Source of the DNA: Magicicada septendecula
Taxonomy: Eukaryota; Arthropoda; Insecta; Hemiptera; Cicadidae
DNA: 64,000 nt
Assembly: GCA_034769895.1 (NCBI GenBank)
Contig: CM068372.1
Coordinates: forward strand, 372,267,258 to 372,331,257
Reading direction: 5' to 3'
The position numbers were made by a program, and so were the translations under genes. The notes under the pieces were generated by a model. It had not been told where the DNA came from and searched no databases. It saw only the letters and a program-made list of their open reading frames with translations. Shown one piece after another: positions 34,901-47,100 of the stretch (within the stretch, counting starts at the first letter, position 1; the number at the start of each line of letters is the position of its first letter).

Positions 34901-37900
34901 TATTACTGGTACGAGATTTGGCTTAATTGTATCGTTACATAATGCCTCTCCTCTAAAATTGATCATTTTAATAAAATACTAGCATAGTGTTTTATGAAAT
35001 TATCAGTTATAGATAACTTTTTTCCTTCTCTTCCTTGTTTGTTTCTCCATTCTCCATTTCTCTTCTTACTTAATTCACTCCATTTTGTTTGGATCTGTTT
35101 TTATTTATTTCCATTGGTGCATATTCCCTCATACACAAATTTTATTTCCCTAACTTTATATAGTAGCTGGTTTCTCCCATTACTACTCATTTTTCTGAGA
35201 CTAGAGGCACATCTTCTCTACTCAGTTCACATAGATTGCTGGACTTTTCAACAGTCAATCTTAAATCTTTGTCAACTTGTGACTTAATAATAATAACAAT
35301 ATAACAATATAATTGGGATTGTCCACCTTGTGGTTTGACTTTAGATCACTCTATCCTTACTACTCATTCTTCCTTAACTATACACTATCATCTACTCATA
35401 TACTATATTGAGAAATTTTATCTTTATTCATATGTTAATTTCATCATATCTCACTTTTCATTATTTTGTTTTCAATGCTTGTTGTGATCATTTTAATTGT
35501 TTTAGACATTTTTTAGTCATTTAGCAGGATTCTGCTTTAGCCATATTTGTATATTTGTTTTATATACAATTTCTCTCTCTCTCCTTGTACCAGGTAAAGT
35601 TTTATTTATTTTTTCTGATAATACTTTTGATTCAGTATAATTTCAAGTATTTATCTCAGTAATTTGAACTTGATTTTATTTTTGTTTATTTTATTCTGTA
35701 TTCAACATCATTTTTGATAATGCTTTGGTAAGTTAATGGTCTTACCTTAAAGGAATGTTTGTAGCGTATTCCTTTTAGCTATTTTTTGTTTTAATTATAA
35801 TTGTAAGTTTGTGCTTCTTACATTTTGATTATATAGGAATGTGTGTAACTTATTCCTGATTATCTCACTTTTTACTTCATATTTCAATTTTTTGTTATAT
35901 TTTAAACTGATTTAAATTGAAAGGAATTTGTGTAACTGTTTCCTTTGTTTTTCTCTTTTTTCATTAAAACTTTTTATTGTTCCGCATACATCATCTAAAT
36001 ATTTGAGTAAGCTGCTCTTACAATCTCTTTTAGAATTTTGAAATATGTTTCATTTCGCAATAGTTTTATTCTTCCTCGTAAAACTTTTTTATTGAAGTTT
36101 GATTGTAAACTCCTTTGATTTTCTTTGTATCGATATTACTGATTTGGTAAGTATTATTACCATTGTCTCTTGTGATGACATACGGTTTATTATGATATAC
36201 ATATCGCTATACACGGGACCTTGTTATTTATATTTTGTTAAGTTGACTTCTCCTTTTCTTTCCTTTATTATTTCCTTCTCTTGTTCGACTCTTTGTTGTT
36301 AGGCACCTCTACTCCTTCAAGTGTTTGATAGATACACTTATTCTGGATAAAATTATTAAATTTATTTATTATAGTTTAATTTTTCTGATTTAAATCGTCT
36401 TGGTCGTCGTCATTTCTTGTACCCTCTTGTTTTGGTGATTGTCTAGTAACTTCATTTAATTTTAATATTTCCTTCTGTTCCATTGGGTTGCTGGGTCATT
36501 AACTTGAAGATCAGTCCCTTTTCTTGGTTTGTGGTATCTTCACTTAGTTTACCCATGGTCCATCAGTTCCTCTGCCCTTATGGTTCGGATAACTCTGGCG
36601 TGTAGAACTGTTTTCTTACTGGTGAAATAGGTCTCCTCCATCTTGTACCATAATTCCTTTAATACCATATGTTCCGTGGTATTTATTTCTACCTCCATCA
36701 TTTGATTAGTTTGTCCATTAATCAGAGAAGTTGTTTGTGCCTCTCTTATTAATATGATTTTTGCTTTTTTATTTGGTATCTCCATTTCTGGTGTGCTCCA
36801 GTATTTTATTGACCTTCTTGTTCTGTTGTACTCTGTTTTGTTGTCAGTCATTTCTATTTCTGGCATCTTCCATCCAAGTATTGATTTGTTGAATTTTTCA
36901 TCTGCTGTTTGGTTCTGAATTCCTTTTATAATTTCTCTCAGAGTCCTCCTACAATCTTTGTACTTTATTAATTTGCTTTGATAGGTAATGGGCAAATTAA
37001 ATACATCGATGAGTCCGTTCTTCATCATCTCCACTTCTTCTCGTGTTTTGATGAGTTTCCTCTTATATACCTTTCCCAGTTCCTCTGTTTTCTTAATCTT
37101 CTTAATGATTCGATTCTTCTTCATACGACTGTTTACACCTATTTGTAGTTCTTGGTGCCTCTCCTCCAATCCCTTGACCATCTCCTTCTGTGTTATTTTC
37201 TGATTCTTCGGTTCCATGTTCTCATTCAACGTTTCTTTGATACCTTTAGAAGTGCTGTCTAGTGTTTCATTCCATTGTTTGAAATCACTAGCTACTGTTT
37301 CTTGAAGTTGATTTACTGGGTAACTTGTCTCTTCCCATCTCTTATTCATCCATGTTTTTGTCCGTTTGTCTTCTTCACGAAACTCTGCAAACATGAATCT
37401 CAATTCTTCTCTGTTCTTCTCACTTTCTTCCTCGATTTTCCTTTGGAGGATATCATGATTAGTTTCCATCTTTTTGTTTACTATCTCCAGATCCTTCTTG
37501 ATCTGTTTCTTCAGTTCTTCGCTCTTCTTCTCCAATACCTCTTGACTTCTTTTCAAGTCTTCATGGTTGCTTTCTATTTTATCATTCAGGAATGCTATAC
37601 TCTCCTTCATTTGCTTCTTCAAATCTTCGCTGTTTTGGTCCAGTTTTTTATTTAACTCTTCCTTGTCTTGTCTTCTCTCTTTATTCATTTGTCCGAATTG
37701 TTCCATCATGAACTTCATCATGCTATCTAAATTCGTTTCTTCTGTCGGTTTGACTGGTTGGTTATTTACCCTGACTTCTCCTTCTATTTCCGGTTCAGGT
37801 TCAGGTTCAGGTGGGCTTGGATTTTCCGGTTGGTCCTCCTGTGGGTTTTCTTCTGACAATTCTCCAGTCGTTTCCTCCATTTCTACTTCTTCAACTTCCT

Positions 37901-38024
37901 CCACTTCTTCTGGGTTTCCTTCTTGGTTTGGTGTTTCCTTCCCTTTGCGTCTCGTAACCATCCCGTGTCTATTCATGATCGCCGCTAGTTATTCTTACCA
38001 GCCACACGTTGCTGGTCGCCAATA
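31931..38024 (-). mobile_element. Array unit 3 (6094 bp)
   Basis: Full length. It carries a 14-bp deletion (gtggttcccttctttatg became gtggtttgtg near 34770) shared with units 6 and 7 but not with units 1, 4 and 5. It also shares catttccaaat (near 32836) with unit 4 only. Confidence 0.92.
36549..37976 (-). CDS. Coiled-coil gag-like protein, array copy 3 (475 aa)
   Basis: The protein sequence equals that of copy 2. It lacks the extra Thr found in copies 4-7. The start context and the distance to the PBS are the same as in the other copies. Confidence 0.75.
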   Translation of the reverse strand: MNRHGMVTRRKGKETPNQEGNPEEVEEVEEVEMEETTGELSEENPQEDQPENPSPPEPEPEPEIEGEVRVNNQPVKPTEETNLDSMMKFMMEQFGQMNKERRQDKEELNKKLDQNSEDLKKQMKESIAFLNDKIESNHEDLKRSQEVLEKKSEELKKQIKKDLEIVNKKMETNHDILQRKIEEESEKNREELRFMFAEFREEDKRTKTWMNKRWEETSYPVNQLQETVASDFKQWNETLDSTSKGIKETLNENMEPKNQKITQKEMVKGLEERHQELQIGVNSRMKKNRIIKKIKKTEELGKVYKRKLIKTREEVEMMKNGLIDVFNLPITYQSKLIKYKDCRRTLREIIKGIQNQTADEKFNKSILGWKMPEIEMTDNKTEYNRTRRSIKYWSTPEMEIPNKKAKIILIREAQTTSLINGQTNQMMEVEINTTEHMVLKELWYKMEETYFTSKKTVLHARVIRTIRAEELMDHG

Positions 38025-41000
38025 TGTAACAAGTAAATATGGGGTGTGTGTGTGTACTTCCTTAAAGCCCCTCGTTGGGTTCGTCAATATGTAACGAGTA
38101 ATAAACGAGGTCGTACCTGTTAAAATGTATCACACTTGTTTATTTAGTGTATTAGTGTGATTGTAGTGTGTTTGCCTCACACTGGTTGTTACATAAATCG
38201 ACGTCACTACTGGAGTCCGTAGCGTTGTCAATGTCACCAGTACAACCTACCTGTTAATTCATAGGGATTACGATTCCCGGGTGGCGCCAAATTGTTTTTG
38301 TTAAAACAATTAAAACATTTAGTTTTTAAAGTAATATGTGGTATTCGCATGGACAGCTGTGGCGTTCGTATTATTCCCGCTGCTACACAGGTTGTCGACT
38401 CAGCCACTCGTGACAAGCGCTAGTTGGCTATGACTTAAACTTCGCTAACACACATATATTTACAGCAAAAAATCCTATGAAATAACAAGATAGTATTGTT
38501 CTGTACTGCGCTTTTTAATACACATTTAATTATTAATAAACATGACAATTGAATATTAAACAAATTTATAATATTATGCTCCGGCTTAGAGCTTGAAACA
38601 CAAATATCTCAAGGTTGGCAAAATGGTTTCAAAACATTATCGTTCATTTACCTTTTAACAAAATTACTATGTTTTTAAAACCTGGGGTTCTTTTGATCAT
38701 GAAAATAGACATAAACGTTGATTACATGAAAAGAAAGTACACTATTATACCTTATAGGTACTTAGGATTTATAATGTGTTTGTACAATTTGTTCCGTAGT
38801 GTCGTATTTCTGTTACAGTAATTATGTTTACAAATAAGGTTATCTTTATAAATGTTTTTTAATATAAGTAAATTATGCCTTTACCTTTGAAAGAAAATAC
38901 TACTTTTAAATAGTGAGAAATTTCATCATTTCCAAATAATTTAAGTGATTTGGGGTTTTAGGAGTAAGAAATTATTCGGTACTTATCAGTTCGTCTCACG
39001 TTGAAAGGTCGTCATCAATATAGGCGTTTATTTTTCGAATTTGGTCTGGTTGAAGGCTTCCAGCATCTTCTTCAAACTGGTCTGAGTTTTTTCGTTAATT
39101 AATTCATTTAATTTCGTTCTTGGTCATCATTAATTCTGTATAGATCGACGTCTCTTCATATTGGATCATCTGAATTCACTATTTGAATTTGTTATCACTG
39201 TTTAACTTAAAGTTTTAGTTTGTCCAATTTCTTGTGTGGCGTACCCACGCTTCGTTTCTTCAGCGTCTATCTAATTTAACAGAAAAATAAGCCTCAAAAA
39301 ACTCGTTGTCATAGTAACTAATAATTCAATGCTGGTTTAATTTCTCATTACATACATTGTTAGAGATATTTGAATTTTTATTCAAATTTATTAAGTATTT
39401 TCCCAATGATTTTACTCCCTTATACTTCCTTTGGGATAATAAATGACATCACTATTATTTTTCTTTCCTTTCAAAGTTTACAATGATACCTCATAAGGTC
39501 ATATTTTGTTACACTTTAACTATAGTCTAATTAGTCGACATTTAAAAAATAACATATCCTTCTTGAATTAAATTATTACAATAATATTTCTGTGTAGAAA
39601 TAACTGATATACAATCATTGTCCATTCACTGTTCTTAGATTAGTAAGATTTTTTGTGAAATTGATACAATTTGCATTTAAAATGTTCTTGGCAGTTAACT
39701 GTTTTTCTAGTTACAAACAGCCATGATTGTTTTCTAGTGTATTTCCCTTTTAAATTACATTCTGAATTCAGCCTGATGGGCTTCACTTATTTGTTTGTGT
39801 TTTAATTATTATTCAACATAAATTTTCATTACTTTTCATTTAAAATATAATAGTTAGGTTTATGGACTGTAAGTCCCTTTTCAGTCATATTCCTTCTTTA
39901 ACATTGAATCAACTATTCTTTGCAAATTATAAATTATTCTTAGTACTAACATTGATTTCTATCTTGTCTTATAAAGTATGGTGGTAAACATTGTCACTTT
40001 CTCTAATATTATTAAGGTTGATTCCCCTTTCAACATGGGGTGTTGTATTCTTTATAAATGTAATCTTTAATAACAAACTTTACTTCTATCCTATCATGCC
40101 ATGTTAACACAAGTTATGGTACTGGGCTTTCTCCCTGATATGTCACATGCTTTCCTTATATTAATTTTAAATACTATTTTTAATTACTTCTAGGTATACA
40201 ATTAATTATAATTCTACTCTAATCATTGGTGGTTTATCAATGTTTTAAAGAGTGTCTATTTCCTTAGCATTCTAATTTGAATGTTTCACCTTCACTATTT
40301 TATAGGGCATTAACACTTCACTAAAACACTTCACTTTGGTTCACTGTTTTGTACTTAGTGTTATTTAATGGGTAACCCCTATACTTTTTCCTACCATTTC
40401 TCACTATTTTGTTCTAGTATTATGTTTACTATAAACAATATTAGGCTAGTTGTGTTTTGGTTGAATCTAACCTTTCTGACAGGGTTAATGTACTCTTCCT
40501 ATACTACTTTGCTTTATAATTGTATTGTCTTAAAAATGGTTACATATGTTAAATCAATAATAATAATAACATTGGTTTCGTTAATATATAATTATTTAAG
40601 GTTTATTGACCGTATTCTATCTTTAACATACAATCTTTCCCTTTTATATATGTGTGTTAGTTTCCCCTTGGGTTTTATCTGTCTCCTCTTCATTCTTCCT
40701 CTTCTTCTTCTTCAATAATCTTCATCTTCTTTCTTTATCTTGGTTTGGTCCTCCTTTAGTTCTATGTCCATCATTGTTTTGTCAATCACATTTTCTCAAG
40801 TATGTTTGGGTTGTCGGCTCAATCATGTCAAAATATCTACATTTTAATAAGTATGTTACGTGGTTCCCTTCTTTATGTTTGTGTTTTTTGGCTCAATCAC
40901 TTGGGTTGGATAATATCGTGGTACGTCATGTCAAAGTATTTACATTTTAATCATTTTTTACACATTTTATTTCATATGAAGTAATTTTATATTAAGAATT

Positions 41001-44000
41001 ATCTTTTTTATTACTGGTACGAGATTTGGCTTAATTGTATCGTTACATAATGCCTCTCCTCTAAAATTGATCATTTTAATAAAATACTAGCATAGTGTTT
41101 TATGAAATTATCAGTTATAGATAACTTTTTTCCTTCTCTTCCTTGTTTGTTTCTCCATTCTCCATTTCTCTTCTTACTTAATTCACTCCATTTTGTTTGG
41201 ATCTGTTTTTATTTATTTCCATTGGTGCATATTCCCTCATACACAAATTTTATTTCCCTAACTTTATATAGTAGCTGGTTTCTCCCATTACTACTCATTT
41301 TTCTGAGACTAGAGGCACATCTTCTCTACTCAGTTCACATAGATTGCTGGACTTTTCAACAGTCAATCTTAAATCTTTGTCAACTTGTGACTTAATAATA
41401 ATAACAATATAACAATATAATTGGGATTGTCCACCTTGTGGTTTGACTTTAGATCACTCTATCCTTACTACTCATTCTTCCTTAACTATACACTATCATC
41501 TACTCATATACTATATTGAGAAATTTTATCTTTATTCATATGTTAATTTCATCATATCTCACTTTTCATTATTTTGTTTTCAATGCTTGTTGTGATCATT
41601 TTAATTGTTTTAGACATTTTTTAGTCATTTAGCAGGATTCTGCTTTAGCCATATTTGTATATTTGTTTTATATACAATTTCTCTCTCTCTCCTTGTACCA
41701 GGTAAAGTTTTATTTATTTTTTCTGATAATACTTTTGATTCAGTATAATTTCAAGTATTTATCTCAGTAATTTGAACTTGATTTTATTTTTGTTTATTTT
41801 ATTCTGTATTCAACATCATTTTTGATAATGCTTTGGTAAGTTAATGGTCTTACCTTAAAGGAATGTTTGTAGCGTATTCCTTTTAGCTATTTTTTGTTTT
41901 AATTATAATTGTAAGTTTGTGCTTCTTACATTTTGATTATACAGGAATGTGTGTAACTTATTCCTGATTATCTCACTTTTTACTTCATATTTCAATTTTT
42001 TGTTATATTTTAAACTGATTTAAATTGAAAGGAATTTGTGTAACTGTTTCCTTTGTTTTTCTCTTTTTTCATTAAAACTTTTTATTGTTCCGCATACATC
42101 ATCTAAATATTTGAGTAAGCTGCTCTTACAATCTCTTTTAGAATTTTGAAATATGTTTCATTTCGCAATAGTTTTATTCTTCCTCGTAAAACTTTTTTAT
42201 TGAAGTTTGATTGTAAACTCCTTTGATTTTCTTTGTATCGATATTACTGATTTGGTAAGTATTATTACCATTGTCTCTTGTGATGACATACGGTTTATTA
42301 TGATATACATATCGCTATACACGGGACCTTGTTATTTATATTTTGTTAAGTTGACTTCTCCTTTTCTTTCCTTTATTATTTCCTTCTCTTGTTCGACTCT
42401 TTGTTGTTAGGCACCTCTACTCCTTCAAGTGTTTGATAGATACACTTATTCTGGATAAAATTATTAAATTTATTTATTATAGTTTAATTTTTCTGATTTA
42501 AATCGTCTTGGTCGTCGTCATTTCTTGTACCCTCTTGTTTTGGTGATTGTCTAGTAACTTCATTTAATTTTAATATTTCCTTCTGTTCCATTGGGTTGCT
42601 GGGTCATTAACTTGAAGATCAGTCCCTTTTCTTGGTTTGTGGTATCTTCACTTAGTTTACCCATGGTCCATCAGTTCCTCTGCCCTTATGGTTCGGATAA
42701 CTCTGGCGTGTAGAACTGTTTTCTTACTGGTGAAATAGGTCTCCTCCATCTTGTACCATAATTCCTTTAATACCATATGTTCCGTGGTATTTATTTCTAC
42801 CTCCATCATTTGATTAGTTTGTCCATTAATCATAGAAGTTGTTTGTGCCTCTCTTATTAATATGATTTTTGCTTTTTTATTTGGTATCTCCATTTCTGGT
42901 GTGCTCCAGTATTTTATTGACCTTCTTGTTCTGTTGTACTCTGTTTTGTTGTCAGTCATTTCTATTTCTGGCATCTTCCATCCAAGTATTGATTTGTTGA
43001 ATTTTTCATCTGCTGTTTGGTTCTGAATTCCTTTTATAATTTCTCTCAGAGTCCTCCTACAATCTTTGTACTTTATTAATTTGCTTTGATAGGTAATGGG
43101 CAAATTAAATACATCGATGAGTCCGTTCTTCATCATCTCCACTTCTTCTCGTGTTTTGATGAGTTTCCTCTTATATACCTTTCCCAGTTCCTCTGTTTTC
43201 TTAATCTTCTTAATGATTCGATTCTTCTTCATACGACTGTTTACACCTATTTGTAGTTCTTGGTGCCTCTCCTCCAATCCCTTGACCATCTCCTTCTGTG
43301 TTATTTTCTGATTCTTCGGTTCCATGTTCTCATTCAACGTTTCTTTGATACCTTTAGAAGTGCTGTCTAGTGTTGTTTCATTCCATTGTTTGAAATCACT
43401 AGCTACTGTTTCTTGAAGTTGATTTACTGGGTAACTTGTCTCTTCCCATCTCTTATTCATCCATGTTTTTGTCCGTTTGTCTTCTTCACGAAACTCTGCA
43501 AACATGAATCTCAATTCTTCTCTGTTCTTCTCACTTTCTTCCTCGATTTTCCTTTGGAGGATATCATGATTAGTTTCCATCTTTTTGTTTACTATCTCCA
43601 GATCCTTCTTGATCTGTTTCTTCAGTTCTTCGCTCTTCTTCTCCAATACCTCTTGACTTCTTTTCAAGTCTTCATGGTTGCTTTCTATTTTATCATTCAG
43701 GAATGCTATACTCTCCTTCATTTGCTTCTTCAAATCTTCGCTGTTTTGGTCCAGTTTTTTATTTAACTCTTCCTTGTCTTGTCTTCTCTCTTTATTCATT
43801 TGTCCGAATTGTTCCATCATGAACTTCATCATGCTATCTAAATTCGTTTCTTCTGTCGGTTTGACTGGTTGGTTATTTACCCTGACTTCTCCTTCTATTT
43901 CCGGTTCAGGTTCAGGTTCAGGTGGGCTTGGATTTTCCGGTTGGTCCTCCTGTGGGTTTTCTTCTGACAATTCTCCAGTCGTTTCCTCCATTTCTACTTC

Positions 44001-44135
44001 TTCAACTTCCTCCACTTCTTCTGGGTTTCCTTCTTGGTTTGGTGTTTCCTTCCCTTTGCGTCTCGTAACCATCCCGTGTCTATTCATGATCGCCGCTAGT
44101 TATTCTTACCAGCCACACGTTGCTGGTCGCCAATA
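38025..44135 (-). mobile_element. Array unit 4 (6111 bp)
   Basis: Full length and transitional. It has the 3-bp gag insertion and attatacagg shared with units 5-7, but keeps catttccaaat (as in unit 3), ctatttgaatttg (as in units 1-3) and the undeleted 14-bp stretch (as in units 1 and 5). Confidence 0.92.
42657..44087 (-). CDS. Coiled-coil gag-like protein, array copy 4 (476 aa)
   Basis: An in-frame codon insertion makes NETTLD where copies 1-3 have NETLD (extra Thr at 239). It is the only copy with Met instead of Leu at 419 (TSMINGQ). Otherwise it equals copy 3. An in-frame indel with no stop in any copy suggests coding constraint or very recent amplification. Confidence 0.75.
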   Translation of the reverse strand: MNRHGMVTRRKGKETPNQEGNPEEVEEVEEVEMEETTGELSEENPQEDQPENPSPPEPEPEPEIEGEVRVNNQPVKPTEETNLDSMMKFMMEQFGQMNKERRQDKEELNKKLDQNSEDLKKQMKESIAFLNDKIESNHEDLKRSQEVLEKKSEELKKQIKKDLEIVNKKMETNHDILQRKIEEESEKNREELRFMFAEFREEDKRTKTWMNKRWEETSYPVNQLQETVASDFKQWNETTLDSTSKGIKETLNENMEPKNQKITQKEMVKGLEERHQELQIGVNSRMKKNRIIKKIKKTEELGKVYKRKLIKTREEVEMMKNGLIDVFNLPITYQSKLIKYKDCRRTLREIIKGIQNQTADEKFNKSILGWKMPEIEMTDNKTEYNRTRRSIKYWSTPEMEIPNKKAKIILIREAQTTSMINGQTNQMMEVEINTTEHMVLKELWYKMEETYFTSKKTVLHARVIRTIRAEELMDHG

Positions 44136-47100
44136 TGTAACAAGTAAATATGGGGTGTGTGTGTACTTCCTTAAAGCCCCTCGTTGGGTTCGTCAATATG
44201 TAACGAGTAATAAACGAGGTCGTACCTGTTAAAATGTATCACACTTGTTTATTTAGTGTATTAGTGTGATTGTAGTGTGTTTGCCTCACACTGGTTGTTA
44301 CATAAATCGACGTCACTACTGGAGTCCGTAGCGTTGTCAATGTCACCAGTACAACCTACCTGTTAATGCATAGGGATTACGATTCCCGGGTGGCGCCAAA
44401 TTGTTTTTGTTAAAACAATTAAAACATTTAGTTTTTAAAGTAATATGTGGTATTCGCATGGACAGCTGTGGCGTTCGAATTATTCCCGCTACTACACAGG
44501 TTGTCGACTCAGCCACTCGTGACAAGCGCTAGTTGGCTATGACTTAAACTTCGCTAACACACATATATTTACAGCAAAAAATCCTATGAAATAACAAGAT
44601 AGTATTGTTCTGTACTGCGCTTTTTAATACACATTTAATTATTAATAAACATGACAATTGAATATTAAACAAATTTATAATATTATGCTCCGGCTTAGAG
44701 CTTGAAACACAAATATCTCAAGGTTGGCAAAATGGTTTCAAAACATTATCGTTCATTTACCTTTTAACAAAATTACTATGTTTTTAAAACCTGGGGTTCT
44801 TTTGATCATGAAAATAGACATAAACGTTGATTACATGAAAAGAAAGTACACTATTATACCTTATAGGTACTTAGGATTTATAATGTGTTTGTACAATTTG
44901 TTCCGTAGTGTCGTATTTCTGTTACAGTAATTATGTTTACAAATAAGGTTATCTTTATAAATGTTTTTTAATATAAGTAAATTATGCCTTTACCTTTGAA
45001 AGAAAATACTACTTTTAAATAGTGAGAAATTTCATCATTTGCAAATAATTTAAGTGATTTGGGGTTTTAGGAGTAAGAAATTATTCGGTACTTATCAGTT
45101 CGTCTCACGTTGAAAGGTCGTCATCAATATAGGCGTTTATTTTTCGAATTTGGACTGGTTGAAGGCTTCCAGCATCTTCTTCAAACTGGTCTGAGTTTTT
45201 TCGTTAATTAATTCATTTAATTTCGTTCTTGGTCATCATTAATTCTGTATAGATCGACGTCTCTTCATATTGGATCATCTGAATTCACTATTTCAATTTG
45301 TTATCACTGTTTAACTTAAAGTTTTAGTTTGTCCAATTTCTTGTGTGGCGTACCCACGCTTCGTTTCTTCAGCGTCTATCTAATTTAACAGAAAAATAAG
45401 CCTCAAAAAACTCGTTGTCATAGTAACTAATAATTCAATGCTGGTTTAATTTCTCATTACATACATTGTTAGAGATATTTGAATTTTTATTCAAATTTAT
45501 TAAGTATTTTCCCAATGATTTTACTCCCTTATACTTCCTTTGGGATAATAAATGACATCACTATTATTTTTCTTTCCTTTCAAAGTTTACAATGATACCT
45601 CATAAGGTCATATTTTGTTACACTTTAACTATAGTCTAATTAGTCGACATTTAAAAAATAACATATCCTTCTTGAATTAAATTATTACAATAATATTTCT
45701 GTGTAGAAATAACTGATATACAATCATTGTCCATTCACTGTTCTTAGATTAGTAAGATTTTTTGTGAAATTGATACAATTTGCATTTAAAATGTTCTTGG
45801 CAGTTAACTGTTTTTCTAGTTACAAACAGCCATGATTGTTTTCTAGTGTATTTCCCTTTTAAATTACATTCTGAATTCAGCCTGATGGGCTTCACTTATT
45901 TGTTTGTGTTTTAATTATTATTCAACATAAATTTTCATTACTTTTCATTTAAAATATAATAGTTAGGTTTATGGACTGTAAGTCCCTTTTCAGTCATATT
46001 CCTTCTTTAACATTGAATCAACTATTCTTTGCAAATTATAAATTATTCTTAGTACTAACATTGATTTCTATCTTGTCTTATAAAGTATGGTGGTAAACAT
46101 TGTCACTTTCTCTAATATTATTAAGGTTGATTCCCCTTTCAACATGGGGTGTTGTATTCTTTATAAATGTAATCTTTAATAACAAACTTTACTTCTATCC
46201 TATCATGCCATGTTAACACAAGTTATGGTACTGGGCTTTCTCCCTGATATGTCACATGCTTTCCTTATATTAATTTTAAATACTATTTTTAATTACTTCT
46301 AGGTATACAATTAATTATAATTCTACTCTAATCATTGGTGGTTTATCAATGTTTTAAAGAGTGTCTATTTCCTTAGCATTCTAATTTGAATGTTTCACCT
46401 TCACTATTTTATAGGGCATTAACACTTCACTAAAACACTTCACTTTGGTTCACTGTTTTGTACTTAGTGTTATTTAATGGGTAACCCCTATACTTTTTCC
46501 TACCATTTCTCACTATTTTGTTCTAGTATTATGTTTACTATAAACAATATTAGGCTAGTTGTGTTTTGGTTGAATCTAACCTTTCTGACAGGGTTAATGT
46601 ACTCTTCCTATACTACTTTGCTTTATAATTGTATTGTCTTAAAAATGGTTACATATGTTAAATCAATAATAATAATAACATTGGTTTCGTTAATATATAA
46701 TTATTTAAGGTTTATTGACCGTATTCTATCTTTAACATACAATCTTTCCCTTTTATATATGTGTGTTAGTTTCCCCTTGGGTTTTATCTGTCTCCTCTTC
46801 ATTCTTCCTCTTCTTCTTCTTCAATAATCTTCATCTTCTTTCTTCATCTTGGTTTGGTCCTCCTTTAGTTCTATGTCCATCATTGTTTTGTCAATCACAT
46901 TTTCTCAAGTATGTTTGGGTTGTCGGCTCAATCATGTCAAAATATCTACATTTTAATAAGTATGTTACGTGGTTCCCTTCTTTATGTTTGTGTTTTTTGG
47001 CTCAATCACTTGGGTTGGGTAATATCGTGGTACGTCATGTCAAAGTATTTACATTTTAATCATTTTTTACACATTTTATTTCATATGAAGTAATTTTATA